Shown piece by piece: positions 5,438 through 6,736 of a stretch of 6,736 nucleotides of DNA. The position numbers were made by a program, and so were the translations under genes. This DNA is from Propionibacteriales bacterium (GTDB taxonomy: Bacteria; Actinomycetota; Actinomycetes; Propionibacteriales; Propionibacteriaceae), in the NCBI GenBank assembly GCA_017882655.1, contig JADGPB010000130.1, positions 1 to 6,736 on the forward strand, in the 5' to 3' direction. The first letter of the stretch is position 1; each line of letters opens with the position of its first letter. The notes beneath the pieces were generated by a model that saw nothing but the letters and a program-made list of their open reading frames with translations, was not told the origin of the DNA and did no database searches.

Positions 5438-5499
5438 CGAAGCCGGCGCGGATCGGGTCTGATGCCAGGGAAAACTGGCCCGATCGAGCGTCGGCTTCG
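5438..5499. repeat. Long nested inverted repeat between the regulator and rpoB
   Basis: Three complementary pairs are nested. CGAAGCCG (5438-5445) pairs with CGGCTTCG (5492-5499), GATCGGG (5451-5457) with CCCGATC (5479-5485), and GCCAG (5464-5468) with CTGGC (5475-5479) around a GGAAAA loop; the last two share one C. Together they would make a 62-base branched-free RNA stem with small internal loops. It may terminate the regulator transcript (no T-tract is present) or be a processed or regulatory RNA element. Confidence 0.6.
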
Positions 5500-5671
5500 C
5501 GCTGTCTACAGCCAGGTCGCTTCTTGGATAGTCACCAGAGTCCTTCGCCCATCCCGGGCGTAGGGCTCTTGGTCTGTCCCGTGGTGGGTCACGGCAGGGT
5601 GTCTTGGGCCGGCGACAGCCGCTTGTCAGAGTGTCATCGCGAAGACTGGTGCCGCTGGGCCAAGGCTTTGC

Positions 5672-5677
5672 TACCAT
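5672..5677 (+). promoter_or_regulatory. Possible -10 box of an rpoB promoter
   Basis: TACCAT matches the -10 consensus at four of six bases, within TTTGCTACCATCTGG. No good -35 box lies at the standard distance. If used, it would give an rpoB leader of about 170 bases that includes the hairpins described for 5711-5809. Apart from these and the repeats, I see no gene between 5500 and 5854. Confidence 0.3.
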
Positions 5678-5710
5678 CTGGCCAGTCGGACGATGGTGTC
5701 CGGCCGGTCC

Positions 5711-5809
5711 CGAGCAGTTCTCTGCGCTCGGTTTGCGTAGTCGCGCCTGCGCGGCTATCGTTGCGGTTTGCCCATGCCTCTGGTCGTCCTGTGTCCTTGA
5801 CGCAGGACG
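5711..5809 (+). promoter_or_regulatory. Structured 5' leader of rpoB (three consecutive hairpins)
   Basis: Three local hairpins line up before rpoB. The first is CGAGCAG (5711-5717) with CTG/CTCG (5722-5730, two-base bulge). The second is TAGTCGCG (5738-5745) with CGCGGCTA (5750-5757), one G-U pair and a CCTG loop. The third is CGTCCTG (5785-5791) with CAGGACG (5803-5809), which extends inward by a G-U and a G-C pair. The last ends about 30 bases before the rpoB ribosome site. Regulation of RNA polymerase synthesis through this leader is a plausible inference, but hairpins this short are expected at some rate in GC-rich DNA. Confidence 0.4.
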
Positions 5810-5854
5810 TTCGGCACGCACGAAACTCTGGCGAGTTCTGGAAGGACCACAATC

Positions 5855-6736
5855 TTGGCCGCCTCGCGCACCGCGTCGAAGTCCACAATGAAGAACACCA
5901 ACGTTGTCTCTGCGAGCGGGCGCATCTCGTTCGCGAAGATTCATGAGCCACTGGAAGTCCCGAACCTCCTCGACCTTCAGGTCGAGTCGTTCGACTGGCT
6001 GATGGGCAACGAGACGTGGCAGACGCGAGTTGCCGCTGCGTTGGCTGCAGGGCGCACCGACGTGAACACCAAGTCCGGGCTGGAGGAGATCTTCGAGGAG
6101 ATCTCCCCGATCGAGGACTTCTCCCAGACGATGTCGCTGTCCTTCCGCGACAGCCACTTCGAGGAGCCGAAGCACTCGGTCGACGAGTGCAAGGAGCGCG
6201 ACGTCACGTACGCGCGGCCGCTGTTCGTCACCGCGGAGTTCATGAACAACGACACCGGTGAGATCAAGTCCCAGACGGTGTTCATGGGCGACTTCCCCCT
6301 CATGACCGACAAGGGCACGTTCATCATCAACGGCACGGAGCGCGTCGTCGTGTCGCAGCTCGTGCGTTCGCCTGGCGTGTACTTCGAGCAGACGCCGGAC
6401 AAGACCTCCGACAAGGACATCTTCACCTGCAAGGTGATCCCGTCGCGCGGCGCCTGGCTGGAGTTCGAGGTCGACAAGCGCGACATGGTTGGCGTGCGTC
6501 TCGACCGCAAGCGCAAGCAGAACGTCACGGTGCTCCTCAAGGCCCTCGGCTGGAACGACGAGAAGATCCTCGAGGAGTTCGGCGAGTACGAGTCGATGCG
6601 CCTGACGCTCGAGAAGGACCACGTCACCACCCAGGATGAGGCCCTCCTCGACATCTACCGCAAGCTGCGCCCGGGCGAGCCGCCGGCACGCGATGCCGCC
6701 CAGCAGCTGCTGGAGAACTACTACTTCAACCCGAAG
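5855..6736 (+). CDS. rpoB: DNA-directed RNA polymerase beta subunit (5' part)
   Basis: RpoB forms half of the catalytic centre of RNA polymerase and carries the rifampicin-binding pocket. The first 294 codons are present and the gene runs off the window, so the rifampicin-resistance region is not included. Characteristic segments are SGRISFAKIHEPLEVPNLL (21-39), SGLEEIFEEISPIEDF (74-89), GEIKSQTVFMGDFPLM (135-150), GTFIINGTERVVVSQLVRSP (154-173), KVIPSRGAWLEFE (193-205) and the tract KRDMVGVRLDRKRKQ (208-222). The TTG at 5855 is the likely start: GGAAGGA (5840-5846) lies eight bases upstream and the reading MAASRTASKST matches the usual actinobacterial N-terminus. The in-frame ATG at 5888 lacks a ribosome site. 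rpoC is expected downstream. The gene is separated from rplJL by the peptide/regulator module and probably has its own promoter. Confidence 0.97.
   Translation, partial: MAASRTASKSTMKNTNVVSASGRISFAKIHEPLEVPNLLDLQVESFDWLMGNETWQTRVAAALAAGRTDVNTKSGLEEIFEEISPIEDFSQTMSLSFRDSHFEEPKHSVDECKERDVTYARPLFVTAEFMNNDTGEIKSQTVFMGDFPLMTDKGTFIINGTERVVVSQLVRSPGVYFEQTPDKTSDKDIFTCKVIPSRGAWLEFEVDKRDMVGVRLDRKRKQNVTVLLKALGWNDEKILEEFGEYESMRLTLEKDHVTTQDEALLDIYRKLRPGEPPARDAAQQLLENYYFNPK

Noticed and set aside
5462..5563. 33-codon plus-strand frame (MPGKTGPIERRLRAVYSQVA...) as a gene
   Set aside because: No convincing ribosome site, no signal peptide, and it overlaps the nested inverted repeat; mentioned only as part of that finding.
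5888..5890. ATG at 5888 as the rpoB start
   Set aside because: No ribosome site precedes it. TTG 5855 has GGAAGGA at eight bases and yields the standard MAASR N-terminus.
5387..6622. 411-codon minus-strand open frame across rpoB
   Set aside because: It is antisense to unmistakable rpoB sequence, with no ribosome site or recognisable domain.
1..6736. CRISPR arrays, tRNAs, rRNAs, transposases, attachment sites
   Set aside because: I looked for regularly spaced repeats, tRNA-like cloverleaf arms and transposase motifs and saw none.

Overview
This is a high-GC actinobacterial chromosome segment. Codons end overwhelmingly in G or C, GTG and TTG starts are used, and RpoB, L10, L7/L12 and the L10 leader all have an actinobacterial character. 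The protein sequences suggest Propionibacteriales or Micrococcales, but I cannot fix a genus from sequence alone. The anchor is the conserved rplJ-rplL / rpoB region, with accessory DNA on both sides of rplJL.

Region by region: (1-836) the last 31 codons of a probable membrane protein, then a decayed ABC-2-type transporter permease with no in-frame N-terminus and a frameshift near its C-terminus. (837-2174) an intact metal-dependent amidohydrolase of the methylthioadenosine/S-adenosylhomocysteine deaminase-like group. (2175-2331) a short frameshifted coding remnant. (2332-3649) a promoter, an L10 leader with an attenuator hairpin, rplJ (L10 with an acidic tail), rplL (L7/L12) and a strong terminator. 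(3737-5360) a small regulatory module: a minus-strand 50-codon gene for a secreted peptide with its own terminator and promoter, divergent from an XRE helix-turn-helix/TPR regulator of 408 residues. Near-identical 16-bp palindromes lie between the two divergent genes and immediately after the regulator's stop codon. (5361-5854) a long non-coding stretch full of inverted repeats that forms the upstream region and leader of rpoB. (5855-6736) the first 294 codons of rpoB, running off the window.

The most interesting element is the peptide/regulator pair. The regulator has the architecture of cytoplasmic peptide receptors of the RRNPP group (N-terminal XRE helix-turn-helix, C-terminal TPR array). 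The divergent gene encodes a classical Sec signal peptide followed by a mature peptide of only about 17 residues (GGGEGHWKPGFAIAVAK). The shared operator overlaps the -35 box of the peptide promoter. I infer a self-contained peptide-responsive switch, possibly cell-cell signalling, placed between rplL and rpoB. This gene was not called by length-based gene finding and is the main candidate for an undescribed system. The peptide-receptor relationship is inference, not shown.
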